DNA of 64,000 bases from JAIBCM01 sp041395165 (GCA_041395165.1 JAWLBA010000005.1:1-64000); one strand, 5' to 3'. Counted from the stretch's first letter, positions 54,645 through 64,000 are shown. A program made the numbers and translations. Notes: generated from the letters alone by a model not told the origin.

Positions 54645-54849
54645 TTGAGTTTAAAAAGTAAATCGACTAAGGGTAAATTTTCAGGCAAATATGTCAATGG
54701 AATGCAATAATGAATAATGTGGTTAAAACAATAGTTTTGTTATGTCACGGTGAATGGCGTCGTTTATAATGAAGTTCATGCAAGAATTTTTCGAGTGGTT
54801 TATGAAGTGATTTTTAAACTGATTTGCCGGGCGACGAAGTGGTAGAGTC

Positions 54850-55514
54850 ATGCCTGAGTATACGGTAAAAGTAATAACAAATTATCCTGTCGCTTTTGAA
54901 TCCCCCGATCATATTGCCCCTAAAGGAACAGCAGAAAACAATAGCACAAATAAAAAATTTGTTCTGCATATGGATAGCTTGTTAAGCAGTGATTTTTCAG
55001 GGCAAACGCTTTTTTGTTTGATTTAGTTGTTCAGGAGGGCAAATGGTGAAAGATTTTATGGATTTGCGTTGGGTGGAGTCGGATTGGAGGGATCGGATTA
55101 TTCTTTAAAACATCGGCGAGCAAATTGGAGAAATTTAGCAAATCGAAATTTATTTACTTGTGATATTACTAAGCCTGTTTAGATTAAAATTAATGAAGAA
55201 AAGCGCAGTTTCATTTGATTACGGCTTGGGAGGTGATGGAGCATATTGCTACAAACGATTTGATCCAGGTTTTTCGCAATATTAGCCAGCATCTAAAGAT
55301 AGGAGGTTATTTTATCGCTTCAACGACATCGACTTCTGATGTTCATGAGGGCATCGAATTGCATCAAACCCAGTGGGAAAATGCGCAGTGGCGCGAATTT
55401 GTAGGAAAGAATTTTTCCGAGTTGTATTATACGGATGTGGGGTTAAAAATTTATGAATTTGTTCGTTATAATTTTTTGCATCCATCCTTTTTAATTTATC
55501 AAAAAATAAAATGA
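54850..55514 (+). pseudogene. SAM-dependent methyltransferase, frameshifted
   Basis: A methyltransferase can be read with several frame changes from the ATG at 54850: MPEYTVKVITNYPVAFESPD at the start, then after a shift near 55025 CSGGQMVKDFMDL (SAM motif I, GCSGGQ), after another near 55080 GLEGSDYSLKHRRANWRNLA, and after another near 55195 FHLITAWEVMEHIATNDLIQ, RNISQHLKIGGYFIASTT to a stop at 55514. The order is that of a class I sugar/lipid methyltransferase of about 220 residues. It is joined (4-base overlap) to an FkbM methyltransferase gene. Confidence 0.72.
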
Positions 55515-56317
55515 TACAGCGTTGGGTGACACAACTCTCGCGAAGCGAGCGAGCGCGAAATTTTGTTAAAAAAATTGGCTTAGTGCGTTTGGCGAATTTT
55601 GGGTTAAGATTATTTCCCTTAGTTAATACTTTATCAGGGAGTAGAGTGAAATATCGAATGGCGAAACTCGAGAGTATTCCTTTAGCGCAAGAAATGTTCG
55701 GCGAGCAGAATCTTTATGAAGCGGATGGTTTGCCGCAGCGATTAGAGACCTTTGCTGATTTGGGTTGTAATGTAGGTTATTTTACATGTTGGTTGACTCA
55801 TGTGCGAGGAGGTAAATCCTTGCGTGGTTTAATGGTGGATGCCAACCCTGAGGCAGTAAAAGAAGCGCAATGGCATGCGAATGTAAATCATTGGAGTGAA
55901 GTTGTGGTGATGCAAGGGTTGGTGGGTGAAACCGATGAAAACGAGCGGAAAGACTTTTTTGTTTACGAATCTAATGTTTGCTCTGCAAGCGAGCCTTTAA
56001 TTCAAGAAGAGTTAGGTTTAAAAGGAAAGTGGGACAAAATAACAGTGCCTGGAATTTTAGTTGAAAAGCTTTGGAAAAAACAATTTGGCGAGAAGCGTTG
56101 TCATTTACTAAAACTCGATGTTGAAGGCGCAGAGTTAAATTTTTTACAAAAAGAAACCCAATTTTTGCAGAGGGTTGATGCGATGTGGATTGAATGGCAT
56201 GCATGGGCGACAGATTTTCAAACCGTTCGCACTACTTTAGAAAAAGCTAATTTTAAATTTGTTAAAATTTTAAGTGAAAATACTTTAATGGGAACGGCTT
56301 ATTTTGTAAAAAACTGA
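55511..56317 (+). CDS. FkbM-family methyltransferase
   Basis: A 268-residue class I methyltransferase. FADLGCNVGYFTCWLTHVRG at about residues 77-96 is SAM motif I, LRGLMVDANPEAVKEAQWHA motif II, KLDVEGAELNFLQ at about 199-211 the FkbM-type motif (LDVEGAE). FkbM enzymes O-methylate sugars or polyketides; in this island a sugar target is likely. It overlaps the broken methyltransferase before it and ends convergent with the next methyltransferase gene (19-base overlap). Confidence 0.84.
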   Translation: MIQRWVTQLSRSERARNFVKKIGLVRLANFGLRLFPLVNTLSGSRVKYRMAKLESIPLAQEMFGEQNLYEADGLPQRLETFADLGCNVGYFTCWLTHVRGGKSLRGLMVDANPEAVKEAQWHANVNHWSEVVVMQGLVGETDENERKDFFVYESNVCSASEPLIQEELGLKGKWDKITVPGILVEKLWKKQFGEKRCHLLKLDVEGAELNFLQKETQFLQRVDAMWIEWHAWATDFQTVRTTLEKANFKFVKILSENTLMGTAYFVKN

Positions 56318-57195
56318 GACGGTCTTTTAGATTGGATTTTAAAGAGTTTTTTATTACTTAGGGATTGAGTAGTATAATACTCATAAGCGTAGCTTAACAC
56401 CCTAAAGAAACGAGCTAATCGTGGGGTTGATTTTTCAAATTTTTGCCAACGTTTTTGTTTTTTAGAAATTAAACGATAGGTTTCAGCGTTGTCCCAAGCG
56501 TCTTGATAATCGCTTTGTTGTGGTGCGATGGCAAAAATAGATTTTGAGGCAGTTTTTCGCGCCTGGAGTAAGAGATAAATCGGACGAAACGAGATGAGTT
56601 CTACGCGAGATTTTATCGCTTTGGGGTCATTGACTTGATACCATTTTCCGTAAGGTCCGACGGCATGTAGAATAAGGCGTTCTACTTCAAAGCCATTTTC
56701 TTCTGAAAAAATTCGGTAAAAAAGTTCGGGACTAAATTGGTAAAAGCCATGTCCCATACAATTATTGGCTGTTGTGTGAATCATAAGCCGACCATTTTCT
56801 TTCAACATTTCCATACAATTTTTAATGGCAACAGGAAAATTGAAGATGTGTTCCAAAGAGCCGGTGTCATAAACGATGTCAAAACGACTTTTTAAGTTTT
56901 CTGGAAGAGGTTGATTCATGTCATGGACGATTTGTGCGCCCATGAAATCTGAAACATCCAATGTTTGAATTTCTTTAGCGCCTAGCGCTTCTAGAATTGG
57001 TTCGGCATAATGTCGTTGGCCGGGAATAAATTCAGTTTTGGTCTTTAAAGAGAGGTTAAAATAGTCCAACTCTTTTTTAAGAAGTTTGGGGGGGATATTA
57101 ATTTCCGGCCGGCCAATGGTCACGATTTTTTCAAAGCAAGCGCCATTCTGTTTTGCGCCAATTAAAAAATAAAGCCCATTGATATCAAGACTCAT
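56299..57195 (-). CDS. Class I SAM-dependent methyltransferase
   Basis: A 298-residue protein with a degenerate SAM motif I (IQTLDVSDFMGAQIVHDMNQ), then FDIVYDTGSLEHIFNFPVAI, MEMLKENGRLMIHTTANNCM and GHGFYQFSPELFYRIFSEEN, a pattern of Methyltransf_11/23-like sugar-island methyltransferases. A basic C terminus from about residue 230. It is the last gene of a minus-strand run with a transferase-like gene and two more methyltransferases. Confidence 0.75.
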   Translation of the reverse strand: MSLDINGLYFLIGAKQNGACFEKIVTIGRPEINIPPKLLKKELDYFNLSLKTKTEFIPGQRHYAEPILEALGAKEIQTLDVSDFMGAQIVHDMNQPLPENLKSRFDIVYDTGSLEHIFNFPVAIKNCMEMLKENGRLMIHTTANNCMGHGFYQFSPELFYRIFSEENGFEVERLILHAVGPYGKWYQVNDPKAIKSRVELISFRPIYLLLQARKTASKSIFAIAPQQSDYQDAWDNAETYRLISKKQKRWQKFEKSTPRLARFFRVLSYAYEYYTTQSLSNKKLFKIQSKRPSQFFTK

Positions 57196-57202
57196 ATGCG
57201 AC

Positions 57203-58003
57203 CTAGTCCGTAGCCAGAGGATTCAAACGATAACGTAATTGACGCCATTTTTGTTGTGAAGAAGGGATAGGGCCTGTATCAAGCTTTAAGGGCGGAAGCG
57301 TGGCTTTATCTTTAATATGCATTAATTTTCTGGCCTCATTTAAACAAGTATAATTGTGGTAAATCTTAATGCCATCTAAATGTGTTACGGTTGGCCAACC
57401 GCGTTGTTTGATATTTAAGTAAGCACGATAATTATATTGGCAAGGCAAGATACAAAGTTGATCGTAATAGCGCGTGTTAATAACTTCGTTGAGGGCGACT
57501 TGATCGTCAGCGGGATTACGAAATCTAGTTTTACCTCTAGCTAAGATTTCTTGGCGAATAGGATAAGAATCGCGCACATTCCAAAAGGTGACGCCGCCAT
57601 TAATGTAGTTGCTCGTGTATTGCTGGCCAATGATAGGTCTACCACCATTATGTTCAACACACCCACCAACCGCAGCTCCCCGTAAAAGAGTTGGCAGTTC
57701 TGGTAAATCTCCCAAACATAACACATCTTTTCCATCAACTACTAATGCGTAGTCGACGTCGATTTCATCGATAAAAATCCAGCGACGAAAGTCAGCGTCA
57801 CGCAAGGGGTGAGAAAAAGAGGGGTCGGGTGGACGTAAATGATAAGTGATTTGGGGCAGCTGCTTATCAGGTAGCTTATCACCAATAACAAAAGCATGAA
57901 GCTGTAAAAAAGGATTTCGTGAAAAAGTGATAAAAGTTTGGTCTAATTCTTCGGTTACTTTTCCGTAAACAATCGTTACAACAGCTTGTTTAATTGAGCT
58001 CAT
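57203..58003 (-). CDS. Putative glycosyltransferase (GT8-like layout)
   Basis: A 266-residue protein. ALVVDGKDVLCLGDLPELPT near residue 84 resembles the strand ending in acidic residues of GT-A enzymes, although a strict DxD is not present. INGGVTFWNVRDS (131-143) and PADDQVALNEV (160-170) match the NSGV/xDQ motifs of GT8-type transferases, and a His near HLDGIKIYHNYT would close the metal site. Cytoplasmic; no signal. It is between two methyltransferase genes, so sugar addition plus methylation of a glycan is the likely setting. Confidence 0.6.
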   Translation of the reverse strand: MSSIKQAVVTIVYGKVTEELDQTFITFSRNPFLQLHAFVIGDKLPDKQLPQITYHLRPPDPSFSHPLRDADFRRWIFIDEIDVDYALVVDGKDVLCLGDLPELPTLLRGAAVGGCVEHNGGRPIIGQQYTSNYINGGVTFWNVRDSYPIRQEILARGKTRFRNPADDQVALNEVINTRYYDQLCILPCQYNYRAYLNIKQRGWPTVTHLDGIKIYHNYTCLNEARKLMHIKDKATLPPLKLDTGPIPSSQQKWRQLRYRLNPLATD

Positions 58004-58011
58004 ATTAATAT

Positions 58012-58836
58012 TTAACTTTTCCAGGCGATTCCAAGGCCGTCACCAGGCCACCAGTGGTTAAAAGGTCGATCTTGAAAATAAAGATAGCTACGTCCGTTTT
58101 GTTTAGCAAAATTTAACAGGGTATTGGTAAAGTAGCCATTATCAGTTAATAGGATGGCATTGGGAGCAAGTTTGGGAGCGACAGCTTGGTATTCGGCCAT
58201 TTCGAATGATTCGGAATGATCGCTGTCATGAATAAAAAAGTCGACGGATTCCTCCAAATTTTTAAGGGTTTCTAGGGAATCCCCGATCACTATTTTTCCG
58301 ACGGAAGCATAGGGAGATTGGAAGAGCTGGCCTGCCTTGGGAGAGATATCAATTCCTAGCAACTTGCCTTCATGACCTTCTTCTTGATTGTGTAGTAAAG
58401 CGGCTGCTAACACGCAGGAGCCGAGTCCCTTATCCACACCTGTTTCAACAATGTATTTGGGTTTCAATGCCCGTACTAAAGCATACCAACCGAGACGTTT
58501 TCCCCAATGCGGTGGTAAATCCATCGTGTATTTATCGGGCGAAGATTGGAGATGAGCGATAACAAATTGTTGAAGCGATTTATCTCCTTCAAGCTCTAAA
58601 AAATAATTTTCAATAGTGGCATACGGTTGTTGGCAGAGTGAAGCGATAAAGGAGATATAGTATTGTCGATTAAGAGGGTTAAGGTCATAACTAAAATTAT
58701 AAAATTCTTTCGATCGAAAGGTCCAAGTAATAATAGTTTTTAAAAGAGGGATTTGGTGGCTTAAAGCGATGCCGAAACGTAGTGGTATTAAAAGTAGTCG
58801 TCCTACCGCTGTTGTTTTAATGAAATGTTTCAACAT
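58012..58836 (-). CDS. Class I methyltransferase (Methyltransf_24/CmcI-like)
   Basis: A 274-residue protein. The N-terminal 30 residues are hydrophobic/basic; the catalytic half has YIVETGVDKGLGSCVLAAAL (SAM motif I), LLGIDISPKAGQLF, IGDSLETLKNLEESVDFFIH and DSDHSESFEMAEYQAVAPKL, a metal-dependent O-methyltransferase pattern as in the CmcI/Methyltransf_24 group. Its position next to a TylF-type methyltransferase suggests joint sugar methylation. Confidence 0.8.
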   Translation of the reverse strand: MLKHFIKTTAVGRLLLIPLRFGIALSHQIPLLKTIITWTFRSKEFYNFSYDLNPLNRQYYISFIASLCQQPYATIENYFLELEGDKSLQQFVIAHLQSSPDKYTMDLPPHWGKRLGWYALVRALKPKYIVETGVDKGLGSCVLAAALLHNQEEGHEGKLLGIDISPKAGQLFQSPYASVGKIVIGDSLETLKNLEESVDFFIHDSDHSESFEMAEYQAVAPKLAPNAILLTDNGYFTNTLLNFAKQNGRSYLYFQDRPFNHWWPGDGLGIAWKS

Positions 58837-58851
58837 GATTGAAACCCAAAG

Positions 58852-59610
58852 TTAACGTTTAATGCCGATTCGTCCCGTATAATCGATTCGGTTTAATAGC
58901 ATAGAAATTTTGTTTTCATTGAAATATTCTTCTACGGCTAATTTTTGTCCCTCCCAATGTCCGTAATCATCCAAGATAAGCACACCGCCTGAGACAAGGC
59001 GTGGAAATAAATGAATTAATTCATGCCGAGTCGAAGAATAAAAATCCGTATCCAATCTTAATAAAGCGATTTCCGAAGAAGGCATAAGTTGAGGTAAAGT
59101 GTCTTCGACCTTGCCTTTGATAAAATGAATTTTCGTTTTATCATAACCCGTGCTTAAAACATTTTGTTTAGTAGTTTCTAAAGAAGAGTAGCACCAATTG
59201 GAGCCCCCTTCAGGACGTTTCATCTGATTGAAAATTTCTTCTGTAGATTCATGAAAGGGGGAGGTATCTTGAGCTTGAGGTTCGGGCATGCCTTCATAAG
59301 TGTCGAATAGATAAAGCGCGCGTTTGTTTTGGCCGAGCTCTTTAAGAGTTTCAATAACAGCCATCATGCTGCCACCTCGCCACACTCCGCATTCTACGAT
59401 GGCACCGGAAATATTATTGGTTTCTAAATACCTAACCGCATCAATCAAAGCATTGAGTCTTAACGCTGATGTCATGGTAAAAGAACGCACTTTTCGGATA
59501 ATAGCAAGGTTTTGATCCGTTAAATCGGTTAGTAACGATTCGTGGATGGATAGGGCAGGCTTAAGCCTTAACTGCCATAGTCTTTGTAGTGATTTGACTG
59601 CTGCATTCAT
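58852..59610 (-). CDS. TylF/MycF-family sugar O-methyltransferase
   Basis: A 252-residue metal-dependent O-methyltransferase of the TylF (macrocin O-methyltransferase) family. GAIVECGVWRGGSMMAVIET at about residues 73-92 is SAM motif I; FDTYEGMPEPQAQD, IALLRLDTDFYSSTRHEL and GVLILDDYGHWEGQKLAVEE carry the metal-binding Asp residues. These enzymes methylate sugar hydroxyls. First gene of the minus-strand run, divergent from the YfhO-like gene. Confidence 0.9.
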   Translation of the reverse strand: MNAAVKSLQRLWQLRLKPALSIHESLLTDLTDQNLAIIRKVRSFTMTSALRLNALIDAVRYLETNNISGAIVECGVWRGGSMMAVIETLKELGQNKRALYLFDTYEGMPEPQAQDTSPFHESTEEIFNQMKRPEGGSNWCYSSLETTKQNVLSTGYDKTKIHFIKGKVEDTLPQLMPSSEIALLRLDTDFYSSTRHELIHLFPRLVSGGVLILDDYGHWEGQKLAVEEYFNENKISMLLNRIDYTGRIGIKR

Positions 59611-59702
59611 GCTACTTATTCCATTAAAAGAAATCTTAAAAAAACCAACGATAAAGATTTTATCCTTTTAAAAAATAAGGAATCTTCCTTAATTCATGAT
59701 GT

Positions 59703-62269
59703 ATGCCTAAAAAGATTATCTATTTTCTCATTACTTTTTTTTCCTTAGGTGTTGTTTTACTGTTTTTATTTTATCGTAGTTTTAATCCCGATTTAGTTTT
59801 ATTTGCTAATGATGGTCCTTTGCCTCTTAATCTTCATCCTTCGTTAGAAGGTAAAGCTGGTTTAACCGGGGTCTGGTTTGACTTTTATTGGTTGGGATTA
59901 AATGGGGGCACTTTTAATTTGGGGCCCTACGAAATCTTTCGCGCTTTAACTGGAGCTATGTTCGCTGCGAATTGGGCAGTGCCTTTTGTTTTGTTTTTGT
60001 TGGGGCTAAGTGCAGCAGTTTGGGGCTGGAAAATGCGTTTAGGTAAAGGGCTAGTAATTATCATGGCTTTTGCTGCGATGTTAAATTCCACCTATTTTTC
60101 TCATGCCTGCTGGGGATTGCCGGGGCCCGCATTATTGGCAGCTTATCTGTTATTAGCGATTGGTTTCGTAACTTCTAGACTCAATGCCTTATCACTTGTT
60201 TTTTCCGGTTTATGTCTTGGGTTGGCAGTAGCATTTGTTCCAGATATCGGAGCTTTTTATAGTTTGTATTTTGCGGTTTACGTAGTTTTTTTGAGTCTTT
60301 TGGAGAAAGGTAAAATTAGCAAGCGCCTAGGTCTTGGAATATTTAGGGTAGGTATCATTGCTGTCATCGCAATATTTGCTAGCTGGCGAACTTTGGATGT
60401 GATGGTTAATACGCAGATCAAAGGCATTGTTGGTATGGCACAGGATGCCACCACCAAAGCGCAAAATGGGATTTTGCCACGCAATGGAGTATGCCGAAGG
60501 TGGAAACGATTCGTTTGTTGGTGCCTGGATTTTTTGGTTATCGGATGGATACACCCGAAGGAGGAAATTATTGGGGTGAAGTCGGTCGCACTCCGGGTTA
60601 TGAGCAGCATAAACAGGGCTTTGCTCGTTATTCCGGGGGGGTGATTATCCAGGTTTGCTTGTTTTGGCTGGAGCGATTTGGGCGTTGGTTAGCACGTTTC
60701 GCAGAAGAAAAATGGAGGTTGGTGGCGTGGCATTTTCCGATCAGGAAAGAAAAATTATTTGGTTTTGGAGTGGCGCCGCGTTGATTTCTCTTTTGCTGGC
60801 GTGGGGGCGTTATGCGCCTTTTTATCAGTTTGTTTATGCGTTGCCTTATTTTTCGACCATTCGCAATCCGATTAAATTCATGCATCCTTTTGCGTTATCG
60901 ATTTTGATTCTTTTTGGCTATGCCTTGCTTGATTGGCAAAGACGCTATTTTAATACGCCTGTAACGGCAAAAAGCTTAGGAAAAATGCATTAACGGATCC
61001 GGTTAAACGATTTAAGCAGTGGTTTAATCAACAGGCTGAGCCATTTGAGAAAAAATGGGTGCGAGTGAGTCAGATTGCTTTGGGATTGGGCGTGGTAGGT
61101 TTAATCGGAGTTGTAGGCTCGCGAGGTTCTATAGCGGGTTATCTTAAAGCCAATGATTTTGGCGATTTAGTGGATTATGTTGTTGCTCATGTGATTACTG
61201 AGATGTGGTTTTTTATCGGTTTTTTAACTCTTACTTTAGCGGTTTTAATTACTGTAGTAGCTGGCTGGTGGCGTGGGAAAAAGCGATTTGGGGTTGGGTG
61301 ATTCTTGGAATTGTTTTGCTTTTAGATTTGGGAAGAGCCGATTGGCCGTGGATTCAATATTACAATTATAAAGAGCGTTATGCGTCCAATCCTGTCATTG
61401 ACGAGTTAAAGAAAAATCCACCCTATTACGGACGTATTTCCATTTTAGCGCGACAATATCCGCTCTATAACGAATGGCATCAACACCATTTTCTTTATTA
61501 CAATATTCAATGCCTAGAATTTGCTCAATTACCGCGTGTGCCGGAGGATTATGCTGCTTACATGGGCGCTTTACAGAATAATCCGTTGCGACTTTGGGAG
61601 TTGACCAATACCCGATTTTTCTTGGCGGGTTCAGACACGACACAGCAACTTAATGAACAACTCGATCCGCAATACAAACGTTTTCAAACGGTCATGCAGT
61701 TTGGTCTGATTCAAAATGAAGAAGGCCAATATGGCATGCAGATTGGGGCTGGCGAGTTGGCGCTGATTGAATTTCCCAATGTTTTGCCTCGCGCGCAACT
61801 TTATCGAGCTTGGCGTGTGGTGGATGATCAAAAAGCGCTAGCGCTTTTGCCTGATCCCAATTTTGATATTTTCCATGAAGTGTTAGTTTCAAAAGACAGC
61901 TCCTTAACGTTAGGGCCGGTGGGCATTCACGATGCCAGTGGCGATGAGGTTAACTACATTTCTTACTCACCGAAACGTATTGTGCTGCGATCCAAAAATG
62001 TGGATGCGTGCCTTTTGCTGGTGAATGATAAATATGATCCTAATTGGCGAGTGACTGTGAATGGAAAATCGACTCCGCTATTGCGTTGCAATTACATCAT
62101 GCGTGGTGTTCAGGTTCCTGCTGGTGAAAATAATGAAATTATCATGGAGTTTAAACCGCCCTTAACCGGCTTTTGGATTTCTGCCATTGCACTTGTGGTG
62201 TGGGTTGGATTGGGTCTTGTTTTGATTTTGAAACGTGATTCTTCCTACGATCAAAAAGTTTCAATTTAA
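59703..62269 (+). pseudogene. YfhO-like polytopic membrane protein, frame broken at several sites
   Basis: One gene in at least four frames. The first part (59703 to about 60480) has repeated membrane segments (FLITFFSLGVVLLFLFYRSF, then a dozen). A frame change near 60480 leads to MPKVETIRLLVPGFFGYRMD and GRTPGYEQHKQGFARYSGG, another near 60650 to LVLAGAIWALVSTFRRRK, and others near 60990 and 61280 to the intact C-terminal 325 residues. The last part contains VNDKYDPNWRVTVNGKSTPL and IIMEFKPPLTGFWISAIALV, typical of YfhO-family membrane proteins, which are linked to lipoteichoic or polysaccharide glycosylation. Total about 855 codons, near the family length. Confidence 0.78.
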
Positions 62270-62273
62270 TGCA

Positions 62274-62303
62274 TTGACAGAACTCTTATTAAATAGTTAT
62301 AGA
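62274..62303 (+). promoter_or_regulatory. Sigma70-like promoter before the coiled-coil genes
   Basis: TTGACA at 62274-62279, an 18-base spacer, and TATAGA at 62298-62303, 35 bases before the ATG at 62339; a ribosome-binding AAAGGA follows near 62322-62328. It is a near-perfect -35 element and fits a separate, well expressed unit after the YfhO gene. Confidence 0.6.
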
Positions 62304-62338
62304 TAATTTTAATATTAAGTAATAAAGGAAAAACCCTT

Positions 62339-63469
62339 ATGGCTGGTAATATTCTTGGTCGATCTGCTTGGTCAGGTTTTCGTGCTATAAAAATGGCTCG
62401 TAGAATTCGTCGGCTGCGTGCCGCAGTTCAAGAAGCAAAACAAGTCGCTGAGTTACGGCGTGTAGAAGCGGTAAGCAAATTAGCTGAATCAGGAAAGGCT
62501 GTACAAGCAGTAGAGGCAGTTGAAGCGGAGAGCCTTAAAGCAGCAGAAAAACTTCGTGAGGCTAAGCAGACTATGGAAGCAGCTCGGGCTGACTTCGTGC
62601 ACGCCGATCAAGTGTTGATGTCGGCTGAGAGTGGGACTATCAATCATACGTCCATAGAAAGAGCTAGAGAAATGTTAGAAAGCGCTCGAATTGCTCGTGA
62701 GCAAGCGTCTGAAGCTTTGAAGATTGCTGAATTTGAATCAGGTGCCGCGATAGAAAGAGTTCGTACTACTAAATTAGCTGCGGACGAAGCTCGCGCAGCA
62801 GCGGTGCATGCAGATGGGCTTTCACTGCTTGCAGATCAGAGAGTGGGTGATGCTGAAAAAGCATTAGCTCAAGCTCGCTCCGGAAGTGCCGGTGCAGCTA
62901 TGGTAGTAACGGCGCCTGGCACAAGTGAAGCATCAGATCGTCCAGTTGTTGTAGAGGCTCAGTCCCTGAGCGCCACGGATGTTGCTTGGGAAGTCGCCGG
63001 GTTTGTTCCTATTCCTGGTTTTGCGGAAGCAGAAAATTTTTTAATGGAAAATGTGGTGGCGCCGGCAGCGATTTCGGTTATGGATCATGTAGTGGATCCG
63101 GGTATTACCGGAATGAATAAATATGTGGTTAAGCCTCTTGCTCCTTATGCTGAAGCAGTGCTCTCAATAGTTCCAGGAGGTGAAGGGGTTGTTCAAGCTG
63201 TGGTAGCTGCTAAGGCAGAGCAAGCGAAAGGCAGTCTAAACCGAGTATCAGCAAATGCGGATGATGAGGCGATTAATCGAGGGCTTCGAGAAAAAAATAT
63301 GGATGCTGTATGGGCAGCTGCCGGCAAAAAAACAAATCAAACTCAAGAAACACAAAATTTTACGCCGATGGATAATTTTACACCAGACACAGCTGATGTG
63401 TCTCAAGAAACCTGTCAATCGGTTGATTCTGGGGTGGCGGCTCCTGCTTCGCCTAAAATTTCTCCATGA
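62339..63469 (+). CDS. Ala/Glu-rich coiled-coil protein, no recognised family
   Basis: A 376-residue protein. Residues 1-28 are Gly/Ser then strongly basic (FRAIKMARRIRRLRAAVQ), a possible amphipathic anchor. About 30-185 is a long Ala/Glu/Arg-rich helix typical for coiled coils (VQAVEAVEAESLKAAEKLRE). At 215-280 there is a hydrophobic, Pro/Gly-containing segment (VAWEVAGFVPIPGFAEAENF, then IVPGGEGVVQAVVAAKAEQA), and the tail is hydrophilic and Thr/Gln/Asp-rich. No signal peptide or catalytic motif. A related gene follows. It has its own promoter. I cannot assign a function; scaffold, surface or effector-like roles are all open. Confidence 0.6.
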   Translation: MAGNILGRSAWSGFRAIKMARRIRRLRAAVQEAKQVAELRRVEAVSKLAESGKAVQAVEAVEAESLKAAEKLREAKQTMEAARADFVHADQVLMSAESGTINHTSIERAREMLESARIAREQASEALKIAEFESGAAIERVRTTKLAADEARAAAVHADGLSLLADQRVGDAEKALAQARSGSAGAAMVVTAPGTSEASDRPVVVEAQSLSATDVAWEVAGFVPIPGFAEAENFLMENVVAPAAISVMDHVVDPGITGMNKYVVKPLAPYAEAVLSIVPGGEGVVQAVVAAKAEQAKGSLNRVSANADDEAINRGLREKNMDAVWAAAGKKTNQTQETQNFTPMDNFTPDTADVSQETCQSVDSGVAAPASPKISP

Positions 63470-63546
63470 TTATTTTTAATATTTTATAGAATTTCTTTTA
63501 AATTTAATCTTTTTTTATCCAGAATTTTTCTATTACAATTAGAGAA

Positions 63547-64000
63547 ATGGGTAAGATAAACACAATATTAAGAGGGATTCGTGGGGGACTCCGCGCATTT
63601 TCTCGCAGAACACGTTATGTGGGAACGGTTGAAGAACTGGCTCTAGCAGCGCAAGAGCGTGCTACGGCAAAAGTGGCTTTAGAAAAAGCTCGTGAGATTC
63701 TTAAAATAGCTGAAAAGAGAATCAAAGGGCTGCACGGTGCCGAGCAAGCAGCCGCTCAAGCTGAAGTTACTGCAGCTAGGAGGGTTGCTTATGAGGCCGA
63801 AGCCCTTTTCGTAAAAAAGACGGGACATTATCATTATATTAGATCCAAACTGCCTAAAGAACCCTCTGTTGCTGCCGAAAAACCATCAGAGCTGGATCAT
63901 TTAGAATTTGAGCCGGATCAGGCTCGTAACGTGCTTGTTAATGAAGCCGTGGAAGCGATAGAGCGAGCGGGCATAGAGAGTGCTGCGGATATTGCTAAAA
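63547..64000 (+). CDS. Second Ala-rich coiled-coil protein, cut by the window end
   Basis: An open frame from the ATG at 63547 to the end of the window (151 codons visible, no stop). It starts like the gene before it: a short Gly/basic segment (ILRGIRGGLRAFSRRTRY) followed by an Ala/Glu-rich helix (LALAAQERATAKVALEKARE, then EQAAAQAEVTAARRVAYEAE). The later part has Pro/Glu-rich residues. It is 77 bases downstream of the first copy, so the two likely form one transcription unit of paralogs. No known family recognised. Confidence 0.6.
   Translation, partial: MGKINTILRGIRGGLRAFSRRTRYVGTVEELALAAQERATAKVALEKAREILKIAEKRIKGLHGAEQAAAQAEVTAARRVAYEAEALFVKKTGHYHYIRSKLPKEPSVAAEKPSELDHLEFEPDQARNVLVNEAVEAIERAGIESAADIAK

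Noticed and set aside
1..64000. CRISPR arrays, tRNA or rRNA genes, insertion sequences, prophage
   Set aside because: No regularly spaced repeats, cloverleaf sequences, transposase or phage structural genes were seen.

Overview
The window is a chromosomal stretch of an AT-leaning, Gram-negative-type bacterium. The evidence is a TolC-family outer-membrane channel, an RND efflux operon, ADP/GDP-heptose-type sugar genes, a lipoprotein signal and a Tol/BamD-like TPR protein. The gene set (UvrA followed by a large TPR protein, CreD, DUF1328/CsbD stress genes, a YfhO-like membrane protein, many unrecognised secreted proteins) would fit the PVC/Verrucomicrobiota area, but that placement is an impression and not a proof. 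No rRNA, tRNA, CRISPR array, phage or insertion sequence was seen.

Layout. 1-4.3 kb: a minus-strand envelope/stress group (CreD, a helical protein, an FAD-Rieske oxidoreductase, DUF1328, CsbD). 4.3-12.9 kb: housekeeping (histone-deacetylase-like amidohydrolase, RsmE, DnaJ, GrpE, PP2C phosphatase, STAS protein, Ppx/GppA, RlmD-like RNA methyltransferase); DnaJ to STAS are all riddled with frameshifts. 12.9-24.2 kb: UvrA, a TPR protein, PAP2 phosphatase, LolA-like protein, chromate transporter, TolC, an M15-like peptidase domain protein and a small membrane protein. Two arrays of 11-bp-phased GTAAA repeats lie on either side of the M15-like gene. 24.4-31.2 kb: an RRM protein and a DEAD-box helicase (cold-shock type pair), then a TetR-MFP-RND efflux operon. 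31.2-36.8 kb: an Lgt-like membrane protein overlapping a Tes/MJ0619-like radical SAM enzyme, then two CPA2 antiporters.

36.8-62.3 kb is a surface-polysaccharide island: glycosyltransferases, a flippase, two separate GDP-D-glycero-D-manno-heptose modules (one with stand-alone enzymes and a transaldolase, one with a nucleotidyltransferase-phosphatase fusion), sugar dehydrogenase/epimerase/SDR/Gfo-Idh genes, six methyltransferases and a YfhO-like integral membrane protein. The dehydrogenase of the first heptose operon lacks the catalytic cysteine of the UDP-glucose dehydrogenase family. 62.3-64 kb: two tandem alanine-rich coiled-coil proteins with no recognised relatives, the second cut by the window end.

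A recurring feature is broken reading frames: dnaJ, grpE, PP2C, STAS, rlmD, the DEAD helicase, the RND permease, the transaldolase, an epimerase, two methyltransferases and the YfhO gene. Many breaks look like loss of one base from a short homopolymer, and core genes are hit, so sequence error is at least as likely as real gene decay.
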